Positions 1 through 5,642 of a stretch of 5,642 nucleotides of DNA are shown piece by piece. A program made the position numbers and the translations under genes. A model generated the notes under the pieces. The model was not told the DNA's origin and searched no databases. It saw nothing but the letters and a program-made list of their open reading frames with translations. Position 1 is the stretch's first letter. Every line of letters starts with the position of its first letter. The DNA lies in assembly GCA_902766345.1 (NCBI GenBank), contig CACXDK010000314.1, forward strand, positions 1 to 5,642, written 5' to 3'. The DNA comes from an uncultured Spirochaetaceae bacterium (GTDB taxonomy: Bacteria; Spirochaetota; Spirochaetia; Treponematales; Treponemataceae).

Positions 1-16
1 ATGAAACCGCTTTCAT
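1..16. promoter_or_regulatory. Putative LacI-family operator upstream of the regulator gene
   Basis: The 16 bases ATGAAACCGCTTTCAT read almost the same on both strands: arms ATGAAA and TTTCAT are perfectly complementary, the centre is CG, and only the two bases flanking it (positions 7 and 10) break symmetry. A palindrome of this length with a central CpG is the classic LacI/GalR-family operator form and resembles Gram-positive cre sites. It lies 18 bases before the ribosome binding site of a LacI-family gene, so autoregulation of that gene and the operon behind it is the natural reading. I found no second convincing copy in the window. The promoter it would block is not visible because the window begins here. 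The link to this particular regulator is inferred. Confidence 0.75.
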
Positions 17-34
17 GAAACTAATTACACATAC

Positions 35-40
35 AGGAGG
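35..40 (+). promoter_or_regulatory. Ribosome binding site that fixes the regulator start
   Basis: A perfect AGGAGG stands 7 bases before the ATG at 48. The in-frame ATG at 15 lies against the operator palindrome and has no Shine-Dalgarno sequence in view, so translation should begin at 48. Confidence 0.85.
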
Positions 41-47
41 AAGCAGG

Positions 48-1049
48 ATGACAAAGCCAAGTACTATTTATGACGTAGCACGTCTGGCAGGTGTCAGTTC
101 TGCAACTGTCTCACGCGTACTAAACGAACCAAACAAAGTTGGTGAAGATAAGCGTAAGAAAGTTCTAGACGCAATAAAAGAGTTAAATTTTATTCCAAAA
201 GCTGATGCCGTTGCAAATGCAAGAAAAGGCTATCACAAAATAGGCGTCATAGCTCCTTTTTTTACACAGCCGTCTTTCATGGAAAGGCTCCGTGGTGTTG
301 CAGAAGTTCTTGCAGCAATGCATTATGAACTTGTTATCTATTCAATTGATTCTACAGAAGACTTAAACAGTTACCTCAGTACCATAATAACGACAGTCCG
401 TGTAGACGGACTTATTCTTTTCTGCATGAACTTAGAAAAAGAAATGTTGGAAATGCTCAAAAATGCAACATTTCCAGTATGTTTTGTTGAAAGTGATTTA
501 GAAGGATTCGACTGCGTAAACATACACAACCTTCTCGGAGGTCAAAAAGCTGCAGAGTATCTTTACGGTTTAGGTTGCCGCCACCCAGGATTTATAGGAG
601 AAAAATCAGGACTTTCGTATGCCGTTGGAGCAACAGAAGACAGATTTAGAGGATTTAATTTTTACTTTGCAAATCAGGGAATAATAATTCCTCAGGAACA
701 TATATGGATAGGAGAATTTTCTTATCACCAGCTAGATAAAGGAATTAAAGACTTCCTTTCATCAAAGAACAAACCAGACTGTGTATTCTGTTCAAGCGAC
801 TTAATTGCAGCTCGCTTCCTGCACATAGCACGAGGAATGGGCATTCGTATACCAGAAGACATAAAACTGATCGGATTCGATAACATTGATATTTCTAATT
901 ACATAGGTCTTAGTACAGTAAGTCAGAATTTGGATATGTCAGGCAAAGCTGCGGCAGAGCTTGTTTTAGCAAGAATAAAAGAGCCTGGAAGACCAGTTGT
1001 AAACATGAATCTTCCGCTTGACATCATAGAAAGAGAAACTACCAGATAA
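48..1049 (+). CDS. LacI/GalR-family transcriptional regulator of the sugar operon (AglR-like)
   Basis: A 333-residue cytoplasmic DNA-binding repressor, the normal length for the family. The N-terminal helix-turn-helix covers about residues 6-26 (TIYDVARLAGVSSATVSRVLN, a near-consensus LacI motif), with the hinge region around 50-60. From residue 65 (IGVIAP) a periplasmic-binding-protein-like effector domain follows, with the typical late blocks SSDLIAARF near 249-257 (D251) and IGFDN near 275-279 (D278). Start chosen at 48 because of the AGGAGG at 35-40; starting at 15 would add 11 residues before the usual N-terminus. At the hinge position where most members carry the leucine that wedges into the operator's central CpG, this protein appears to have Asn57. 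Being first in a sugar ABC/glycosidase operon and just behind a palindromic operator, it probably represses the operon and itself, with the imported sugar or a product as inducer. The effector cannot be read from sequence. Family assignment is certain; the role is inferred from position. Confidence 0.93.
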   Translation: MTKPSTIYDVARLAGVSSATVSRVLNEPNKVGEDKRKKVLDAIKELNFIPKADAVANARKGYHKIGVIAPFFTQPSFMERLRGVAEVLAAMHYELVIYSIDSTEDLNSYLSTIITTVRVDGLILFCMNLEKEMLEMLKNATFPVCFVESDLEGFDCVNIHNLLGGQKAAEYLYGLGCRHPGFIGEKSGLSYAVGATEDRFRGFNFYFANQGIIIPQEHIWIGEFSYHQLDKGIKDFLSSKNKPDCVFCSSDLIAARFLHIARGMGIRIPEDIKLIGFDNIDISNYIGLSTVSQNLDMSGKAAAELVLARIKEPGRPVVNMNLPLDIIERETTR

Positions 1050-1080
1050 AATGGTTTTTATAAATTGTCCGTACATAAAC

Positions 1081-1086
1081 AGGAGG
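1081..1086 (+). promoter_or_regulatory. Ribosome binding site that fixes the binding-protein start
   Basis: A perfect AGGAGG sits 6 bases before the ATG at 1093. The upstream in-frame ATG at 1051, one base after the regulator's stop codon, has no Shine-Dalgarno sequence and would bury the lipoprotein signal peptide behind 14 extra residues. Confidence 0.85.
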
Positions 1087-1092
1087 TTTCGG

Positions 1093-2406
1093 ATGAAAAA
1101 ATGTTCAATCGTAAAGACAATGTCAGTACTCAGTGCAGCTGCATTAGTCACACTTTCAATGGGTTGCAGCAAAAATGGTGCAACATCGACAAACGCTTCA
1201 AGTTCAGGAAAATCAGAAGACAAGACTATCCGTATTGAAGGAGCATTCAGAGGTGAAGAGGAAGCCCGTTTCCAGGAAATCGTAAAGATTTTCAACGAAA
1301 AGACTGGCTACAATGTAGTTTACACAGGAAGCCCAGACTTTGAAGTTCAGATTCAGGTAGAAACTCAAGCTGGAACACCACCAGATATTGCAGCACTTCC
1401 TCAGCCAGGAACAATGAAACGTTTTGCAGAAGCTGGTTATCTTAAGCCGCTTCCTTCAGAAGTTGTAGCAGCAATTGATGCAAACTATGCCTCTGTATGG
1501 AAAGACCTCGGTTCTTACAAAGGAAACGTATACGGTATTTTCCACCGTGTAAACGCAAAGAGCTTTGTATGGTACAACAAAAAAGAATGGGCAAAACGTG
1601 GGTATACAATTCCAACAACATGGGACGAACTTAAAAAACTTGAAGACAAAATGGTTGCTGACGGCATCGCACCTTGGTCAGTAGGATTTGAATCAGCAGC
1701 TGCAACAGGATGGGTTGGAACAGACTGGCTTGAAGACCTTATGCTCCGTACAGCAGGACCAGATGTATACGACAAATGGGTTAACCACGAAATTGCTTTC
1801 AATGATCCTGCAGTAGTAAAAGCTCTTAACTACTGTGGCGAAGTTTTCCTTAACAAAAAGTATACCCTTGGCGGTCCAAATAACATTATTGCACAGAACT
1901 ATGGCGACAGTGTAAAGCCATTGTTTACGAATCCTCCAACAGCAATGATGAACCGTCAGGGTAACTTTATTACAGGATTCATGCAGGATGAAATTCAGGC
2001 AAACCTTGAAGAAAACGTAGGAGTATTCGCTCTTCCTGCTGTAGATCCAAAATGGGGAACTCCTGTACTTGGTGGTGGTGACCAGTTTGTTGCATTTACA
2101 GACAAACCAGGAGTAAAAGAATTCATGACATTCCTTACAACATGGGAAGCATGTGCTCCTTGGGCTAGAATCGGTGGAGCATTGTTCCCACACAAGACTC
2201 AGAACTTCAACGACTACGGCAACAGTCTTGAGCGTGATATTGCAAAGATTCTTGTAAACGCAACAGTATTCCGTTTTGATGCATCAGATCTTATGCCTAC
2301 AGAAGTAGGATCAGGTTCATTCTGGACAGGAATGGTAAACTACGTAAGCGGTGCAGAAAACGCAGAACAGTGCTTAAAGACAATTGACGAAACATGGCCT
2401 CGTTAA
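1093..2406 (+). CDS. aglE: Alpha-glucoside ABC transporter substrate-binding lipoprotein (AglE-like)
   Basis: A 437-residue extracytoplasmic solute-binding protein of the large carbohydrate-binding family (SBP_bac_1 type), which captures the sugar and delivers it to the two permeases downstream. Residues 1-24 form a signal peptide (KK near the start, hydrophobic stretch 12-23) ending in LSMGC, so Cys25 should be lipidated and anchor the protein in the cytoplasmic membrane. The -2 methionine is loose for a lipobox but acceptable, as in spirochaetes. A Ser/Thr/Asn-rich linker (26-44) leads to the binding fold. Blocks I recognise from AglE proteins include PPDIAALPQPG (96-106), the IFHRVNAKSFVWYNKK stretch (149-164), IPTTWDEL (173-180) and AATGWVGTDWLEDLMLRTAGP (203-223). 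Rhizobial AglE systems take up sucrose, maltose and trehalose; here the adjoining amylosucrase-like gene points to sucrose. The gene is 43 bases behind the regulator with no clear promoter between, so co-transcription is likely. It is followed by a hairpin that may raise its mRNA level relative to the permease genes. Confidence 0.92.
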   Translation: MKKCSIVKTMSVLSAAALVTLSMGCSKNGATSTNASSSGKSEDKTIRIEGAFRGEEEARFQEIVKIFNEKTGYNVVYTGSPDFEVQIQVETQAGTPPDIAALPQPGTMKRFAEAGYLKPLPSEVVAAIDANYASVWKDLGSYKGNVYGIFHRVNAKSFVWYNKKEWAKRGYTIPTTWDELKKLEDKMVADGIAPWSVGFESAAATGWVGTDWLEDLMLRTAGPDVYDKWVNHEIAFNDPAVVKALNYCGEVFLNKKYTLGGPNNIIAQNYGDSVKPLFTNPPTAMMNRQGNFITGFMQDEIQANLEENVGVFALPAVDPKWGTPVLGGGDQFVAFTDKPGVKEFMTFLTTWEACAPWARIGGALFPHKTQNFNDYGNSLERDIAKILVNATVFRFDASDLMPTEVGSGSFWTGMVNYVSGAENAEQCLKTIDETWPR

Positions 2407-2440
2407 TTTACACACAAAAACTTAGTAAAAAGTAATCATT

Positions 2441-2467
2441 AAGGCTGAAGGCAAAACCTTCAGCCTT
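2441..2467 (+). promoter_or_regulatory. Intercistronic hairpin between binding-protein and permease genes
   Basis: AAGGCTGAAGG (2441-2451) and CCTTCAGCCTT (2457-2467) are perfectly complementary, giving an 11-bp stem with a 5-base loop, CAAAA. It begins 34 bases after the binding-protein stop and ends 8 bases before the AGGAGG (2476-2481) of the next gene. No U-tract follows the stem (TCATAAAAAGG), so it is not a standard intrinsic terminator. In sugar ABC operons such as malE-malF, structures at this spot protect the 3' end of the binding-protein mRNA or cause partial termination, so more binding protein than permease is made. The structure is seen directly; the function is inferred. Confidence 0.75.
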
Positions 2468-2485
2468 TCATAAAAAGGAGGATGT

Positions 2486-3577
2486 ATGTCTGAGACAAAA
2501 ACTCTGAAACAAACAGTCTCAGCCCCAGATTTAGCAAAGACATTTGGCGTTGTTATAATTACAATTCTGATTGCTATCGGAGGCTTTTTTTTGTTGCGGA
2601 ACGACACTTTTCCGCAAATCATTACAACCATCATCGCCATTATATGGGGTGTAAGCAGCGTTGCCCTTATTTTTTATTCTCTCAATCTTCTGGCTCAGGC
2701 ATTTCCTACAAAAACCTATAACAAAATAGTACCTTACATATTTGTAGGACCAGCTGTAATAATTCTAGCATGGTACCTTCTTATTCCTACAGTCCGCTCT
2801 CTCATATTCAGCTTTATGAGCAGAGACTCATCAAAGTTTGTAGGATTTGAAAACTATAAATATTTGTTTACAGACCGTTCCATGCTCATATCCATACGCA
2901 ATACACTTATATGGCTTGTATGCGGAACGGCTTTCAGCGTAATACTTGGACTCATAGCGGCAATTCTTGCAGAACGCAGTTATATAGAAAAAGTCGGAAA
3001 AACTTTTATCTTCCTGCCTATGTCAATTTCATTGGTTGGTGCAGGTGTTATTTTCAAATTTATGTATTCCGCAAAATTCGGCGGAGCAGAACAAACAGGT
3101 TTACTTAATGCACTTGTTGTAGCATGCGGTGGAGAACCGAATAACTGGTTGCAGAACGCACCTTGGAACAATTTTTTTCTTATCGCAATATTTGCATGGC
3201 TACAAACAGGTTTTGCATTAGTAGTTTTATCTGCTGCATTAAAAGCAGTTCCAGATGACATGATAGAAGCGGCCCGTATTGATGGAGCCGGTGAATTCCG
3301 CATATTAATGCAGGTTATAATCCCAAATATCAAAGGCTCAATTATAAGTGTAAGCACCACAATCTTACTTGCTGCACTCAAGTGCTTCGACATCGTCTAC
3401 TCAATGACAAACGGAATGTTTGGAACAGAAGTTCTTGCTTCTCAGCAGTACAAGCAGATGTTTACATTCCAAAATTATGGACGTGGATCTGCTATAGCCA
3501 TCTTGATTTTGATTGGAGTTAGTCCTGTAGTTTATTATAACCTCAAAGAATTCCGTAACAGGGAGGCATCCAAATGA
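2486..3577 (+). CDS. aglF: Alpha-glucoside ABC transporter permease (AglF-like, MalF type)
   Basis: A 363-residue integral membrane protein that forms one half of the translocation channel in the cytoplasmic membrane. Hydrophobic segments lie at about 19-37, 44-70, 82-101, 139-161, 174-192, 227-250, 284-300 and 334-351, suggesting eight spans; the first two form an N-terminal extension before the usual six-helix core. The ATPase-contacting EAA loop is at 261-280, with E261-A-A, I264-D-G267 region and P280 in good order (EAARIDGA...VIIP). Strong AglF-like stretches are TGLLNALVVACGGEPNNWL (204-222) and SMTNGMFGTEVLASQQY (306-322). The ATG at 2486 follows AGGAGG (2476-2481) by 4 bases. The ATG at 2482 is out of frame and stops after three codons. 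The gene overlaps the next permease by 4 bases, as expected for partners made in equal amounts. Confidence 0.92.
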   Translation: MSETKTLKQTVSAPDLAKTFGVVIITILIAIGGFFLLRNDTFPQIITTIIAIIWGVSSVALIFYSLNLLAQAFPTKTYNKIVPYIFVGPAVIILAWYLLIPTVRSLIFSFMSRDSSKFVGFENYKYLFTDRSMLISIRNTLIWLVCGTAFSVILGLIAAILAERSYIEKVGKTFIFLPMSISLVGAGVIFKFMYSAKFGGAEQTGLLNALVVACGGEPNNWLQNAPWNNFFLIAIFAWLQTGFALVVLSAALKAVPDDMIEAARIDGAGEFRILMQVIIPNIKGSIISVSTTILLAALKCFDIVYSMTNGMFGTEVLASQQYKQMFTFQNYGRGSAIAILILIGVSPVVYYNLKEFRNREASK

Positions 3578-4482
3578 AAGAAATAGACAAACGCAAAAAA
3601 ACACCAGCAAGAACTATCATTACAGTAGGTCTTGTACTTCTTTGTATTTTATGGACAGTGCCGACACTCGGAATTTTCATTACATCATTCCGCAATGCAG
3701 ATGCAGTAAATGCAACAGGTTGGTGGAAAGCATTCTCAGACTTGAAAAGCTTCACTCTTGATAACTATAACCAAGTTCTTTTTGGTCAACGCTACAGTGT
3801 TGGAAATGCAACAGGCACACAGGCTGTACGCGGCACGACAATGCTCAGTGCATTTCTTACATCAATTACCGTAACCCTACCTGCTGTTATCATTCCGATA
3901 TTCATTGCAGCAGCAGCAGCATACGGTTTTGCATGGCTTGATTTTAAAGGACGCAACATAATGTTCGGCATGGTCGTAGCCCTCTTGGTTGTACCTCTCC
4001 AGATTTCTCTTATTCCGATTCTTCGTGATTATCAAAAAATTCATCTGAACGGAACTTATCTAGGAATATGGCTTGCACATGCAGGCTTTGGGTTGCCGCT
4101 TGCAACATACATGATGTACAACTACATTTCTACACTGCCCCGCTCAATACTTGAATCAGCATTTATAGATGGAGCAAGTCACTTTACAACATTTGTACGC
4201 CTTATTCTTCCATTAAGTGTACCAGCAATCGCATCCTTCGCAATTTTCCAGTTTATCTGGGTATGGAACGACATGCTTGTTTCTCTTGTATTCCTGAGTG
4301 GTTCAAAGAACATGGTACAAGTTGTTACCGTCCGTCTTATGAACATGGCAGGAACTCGAGGAACAGACTGGCATTTGCTTACAGCAGGAGCATTTGTTTC
4401 CATGGTTCTGCCACTTATAGTCTTCTTGAGTTTGCAGAAATTCTTTGTACGCGGACTGCTTGCAGGTTCCGTAAAGGGTTAA
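3574..4482 (+). CDS. aglG: Alpha-glucoside ABC transporter permease (AglG-like, MalG type)
   Basis: A 302-residue membrane permease, the second half of the importer channel. A basic N-terminus (MKEIDKRKKT) precedes hydrophobic segments at about 16-37, 94-120, 128-149, 160-182, 215-240 and 267-289, the six-span MalG layout. The EAA loop is at 194-213 (E194-S-A, D199-G200, ILP at 211-213), with Ser in place of the first Ala. The C-terminus FFVRGLLAGSVKG (290-302) is the conserved MalG/AglG tail that contacts the ATPase region. The HLLTAGAFVSM block (267-277) and QFIWVWNDMLVSLVF (226-240) also match this subfamily. The ATG at 3574 lies inside the ATGA overlap with the preceding stop and has GGGAGG (3561-3566) 7 bases ahead, so translation is coupled to the upstream permease. 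An ATP-binding subunit is needed for function and is not in this window. Confidence 0.93.
   Translation: MKEIDKRKKTPARTIITVGLVLLCILWTVPTLGIFITSFRNADAVNATGWWKAFSDLKSFTLDNYNQVLFGQRYSVGNATGTQAVRGTTMLSAFLTSITVTLPAVIIPIFIAAAAAYGFAWLDFKGRNIMFGMVVALLVVPLQISLIPILRDYQKIHLNGTYLGIWLAHAGFGLPLATYMMYNYISTLPRSILESAFIDGASHFTTFVRLILPLSVPAIASFAIFQFIWVWNDMLVSLVFLSGSKNMVQVVTVRLMNMAGTRGTDWHLLTAGAFVSMVLPLIVFLSLQKFFVRGLLAGSVKG
4473..4478 (+). promoter_or_regulatory. Weak ribosome binding site for the amylosucrase-like gene, inside the permease gene
   Basis: AAAGGG ends 6 bases before the ATG at 4485 and lies within the last codons of the upstream permease. It is a poorer Shine-Dalgarno match than AGGAGG at 35, 1081 and 2476. 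With only two bases between stop (4480-4482) and start, expression probably depends on translational coupling. Confidence 0.55.
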
Positions 4483-4484
4483 TT

Positions 4485-5642
4485 ATGTATAAAGAACAGT
4501 TAGAACAGAACATGGCGGAGCTTACCGCACGCCTTTATGAATTGTACGGTTCACGATGGGATTTTTATAAAATCTTAGGACGGCTTGAATCAATAATGAA
4601 AAAAGCCGCCTCTGAACGCACAGGCTACTTAAAGCAGAACGATGACGAAGCCATAAATGAATCTACATCTCGTCCTTGGTATTTGCAACAGGAAACAGTA
4701 GGCATAATGCTGTATGTAGATCTGTTTGCAGGAGACTTAAAAGGTCTTGTAACAAAAATCCCTTACCTTAAGGAATTAGGCGTAAACTATGTACACCTCA
4801 TGCCTCTGTTCGACTGTCCTAAAGGAGAAAATGACGGCGGTTACGCAATAAGCTCATACCGCCGTGTTCAACAAAAACTTGGTACAATAGAAGACTTACG
4901 TTATGTAGCAGAAGAGTTTCATAAAAATGGAATGCGTCTTGTACTTGATTTTGTATTCAATCACACAAGCAATGAACATGAGTGGGCAAAAAAAGCACTG
5001 CGTGGAGATGCAAAATACAAAGACTTTTACTTTATGTACAAGGACAAGGCGGAAGTAGACAGTTGGAATGCAACATTAAGGGAAATCTTTCCAACTGTCC
5101 GTCGTGGTTCTTTTACATATCTTGAAAAACAAAAGAAATGGGTTTGGACTACCTTCAATTCATTCCAGTGGGATTTGAATTATTCAAATCCAGAAGTATT
5201 TCTTGCAATGTGCGAGGAAATGCTTTTCATAGCAAATCTTGGAGTTGATGTACTTCGTCTTGATGCACTTGCATTTGTATGGAAAGAGAAAGGCACTGTA
5301 TGCGAAAGCCTTCCAAAAGCACATACTGTAATTCAGGCATTTCAGTATGTGGCACGCATAGCATGTCCTTCCCTGCATTTTAAGAGCGAAGCAATCGTAC
5401 ACCCGGATCAGGTAATTCAGTATATAAATCAGGATGAGTGCTGCTTAAGCTACAATCCGCTGCAGATGGCACTTTTCTGGTCTACAATAGCGACCAGAGA
5501 TACAAGACTACTTACCCTGTCCTTAAAAAAGAGATGGTATATACCAAAAAACTGTGCATGGATAAATTACATCCGCTGCCACGATGATATAGGCTGGACA
5601 TTCAGCGATGAAGATGCTTCTCAGCTTGGCATAGACGGATAC
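4485..5642 (+). CDS. Amylosucrase / sucrose hydrolase, GH13 subfamily 4 (3' end outside window)
   Basis: The first 386 residues of a cytoplasmic GH13 enzyme, open to the window end; complete family members are about 630-640 residues, so the end of the barrel and the C-terminal domain are missing. An all-helical N-terminal region (1 to about 62) precedes the (beta/alpha)8 barrel beginning near 70. Conserved barrel blocks are ENDGGYAISSY (115-125), DFVFNHTSNEH (155-165), FNSFQWDLNYSNP (224-236), VLRLDALAFVW (256-266), FKSEAIV (300-306) and IRCHDDIGW (363-371). The nucleophile should be Asp260, acid/base Glu302 and transition-state stabiliser Asp367, with Arg258 and His366. Numbering runs 26-27 below Neisseria polysaccharea amylosucrase (from memory: D144, Y147, H187, F250, D286, E328, H392, D393, D394), and every one of these residues is present. 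Such enzymes act on sucrose, either building alpha-1,4-glucan with release of fructose or hydrolysing it. With no signal peptide, and lying two bases behind the permease gene, it should act on imported sucrose. The Neisseria gene is called ams. Whether this is a polymerase or a hydrolase cannot be decided here. Confidence 0.92.
   Translation, partial: MYKEQLEQNMAELTARLYELYGSRWDFYKILGRLESIMKKAASERTGYLKQNDDEAINESTSRPWYLQQETVGIMLYVDLFAGDLKGLVTKIPYLKELGVNYVHLMPLFDCPKGENDGGYAISSYRRVQQKLGTIEDLRYVAEEFHKNGMRLVLDFVFNHTSNEHEWAKKALRGDAKYKDFYFMYKDKAEVDSWNATLREIFPTVRRGSFTYLEKQKKWVWTTFNSFQWDLNYSNPEVFLAMCEEMLFIANLGVDVLRLDALAFVWKEKGTVCESLPKAHTVIQAFQYVARIACPSLHFKSEAIVHPDQVIQYINQDECCLSYNPLQMALFWSTIATRDTRLLTLSLKKRWYIPKNCAWINYIRCHDDIGWTFSDEDASQLGIDGY
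5058..5099 (+). repeat. Perfect 11-bp inverted repeat inside the amylosucrase-like gene
   Basis: GACAGTTGGAA (5058-5068) and TTCCAACTGTC (5089-5099) are exact reverse complements separated by 20 bases, so the mRNA could form an 11-bp stem within the coding region (about codons 192-205, around SWNATLREIFPTV). Part of the right arm encodes the conserved REIFP stretch, so protein constraint explains some of it. No function is evident. Confidence 0.6.

Noticed and set aside
1..18. Five-codon reading frame MKPLS followed by TGA at the window start, a possible leader peptide.
   Set aside because: It coincides exactly with the operator palindrome, whose symmetry explains the sequence, and no ribosome binding site can be seen because the window begins there.
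395..422. Seven-bp hairpin AGTCCGT-GTAG-ACGGACT followed by a T-rich stretch in the regulator gene, terminator-like.
   Set aside because: The stem is short, the T-tract is interrupted, and it encodes the conserved VDGLILF region of LacI-family proteins; stems of this size arise often by chance.
966..1295. Minus-strand open frames across the window, such as this one and those at 1515-1802, 1693-2193 and 2980-3393.
   Set aside because: All lie opposite well-supported plus-strand genes, lack convincing ribosome binding sites and have no recognisable protein features.
1414..1428. ATGAAACGTTTTGCA inside the binding-protein gene, resembling the operator arms.
   Set aside because: The right half does not match symmetrically, the bases encode an ordinary MKRFA stretch, and it lies mid-gene.
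2482..2493. ATGTATGTCTGA: an out-of-frame ATG four bases before the aglF start, giving a three-codon frame.
   Set aside because: It directly abuts the AGGAGG with no spacer, so ribosomes should use the ATG at 2486; no sign of a real upstream frame.
2585..2592. Run of eight T within aglF, a possible slippage or phase-variation tract.
   Set aside because: The reading frame is intact, the run encodes Phe-Phe-Leu in a membrane helix, and an A+T-rich genome makes such runs common; a second run of seven T occurs at 3172-3178.
3907..3921. Five tandem GCA triplets in aglG.
   Set aside because: They encode an alanine stretch in a transmembrane helix typical of MalG-type permeases; five copies are too few to call a functional repeat.

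Overview
This window holds one tightly packed, all-plus-strand sugar-uptake operon of the aglEFG (alpha-glucoside ABC importer) type. It has a LacI-family regulator first and an amylosucrase-family (GH13_4) enzyme last, cut off by the window end. The DNA is A+T-rich, with GCA/ACA/GGA/CCA-heavy codons and strong AGGAGG ribosome binding sites, and the binding protein has a relaxed lipobox. By general resemblance I favour a host-associated spirochaete of the Treponema type. That is an inference from style (roughly even odds), not from a marker gene.

Layout: 1-16, a near-perfect palindrome with a central CG, the expected form of a LacI-family operator; 48-1049, LacI-family regulator; 1093-2406, lipoprotein sugar-binding protein (AglE-like); 2441-2467, an 11-bp perfect hairpin between the binding-protein gene and the permease genes; 2486-3577 and 3574-4482, the two membrane permeases (AglF-like and AglG-like), overlapping by ATGA; 4485-5642, the 5' 386 codons of an amylosucrase/sucrose hydrolase. 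No stretch over 300 bases lacks a gene, and no mobile element, CRISPR array, tRNA or rRNA was seen. The promoter must lie left of the window or at its very edge.

Working model: the regulator represses the whole operon, including its own gene, from the operator at 1-16, and releases it when an inducing sugar is present. The binding protein captures an alpha-glucoside, most likely sucrose given the last gene. The two permeases pass it into the cytoplasm using an ATPase that is not in this window. The amylosucrase-like enzyme then splits sucrose into fructose and a glucosyl unit, which goes either to an alpha-1,4-glucan or to water. The order regulator-E-F-G-GH13 matches the rhizobial aglR-EFG-A arrangement, but the usual alpha-glucosidase position is held by an amylosucrase-family enzyme. 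That substitution is the most informative feature here. I see no sign of a wholly new type of system.
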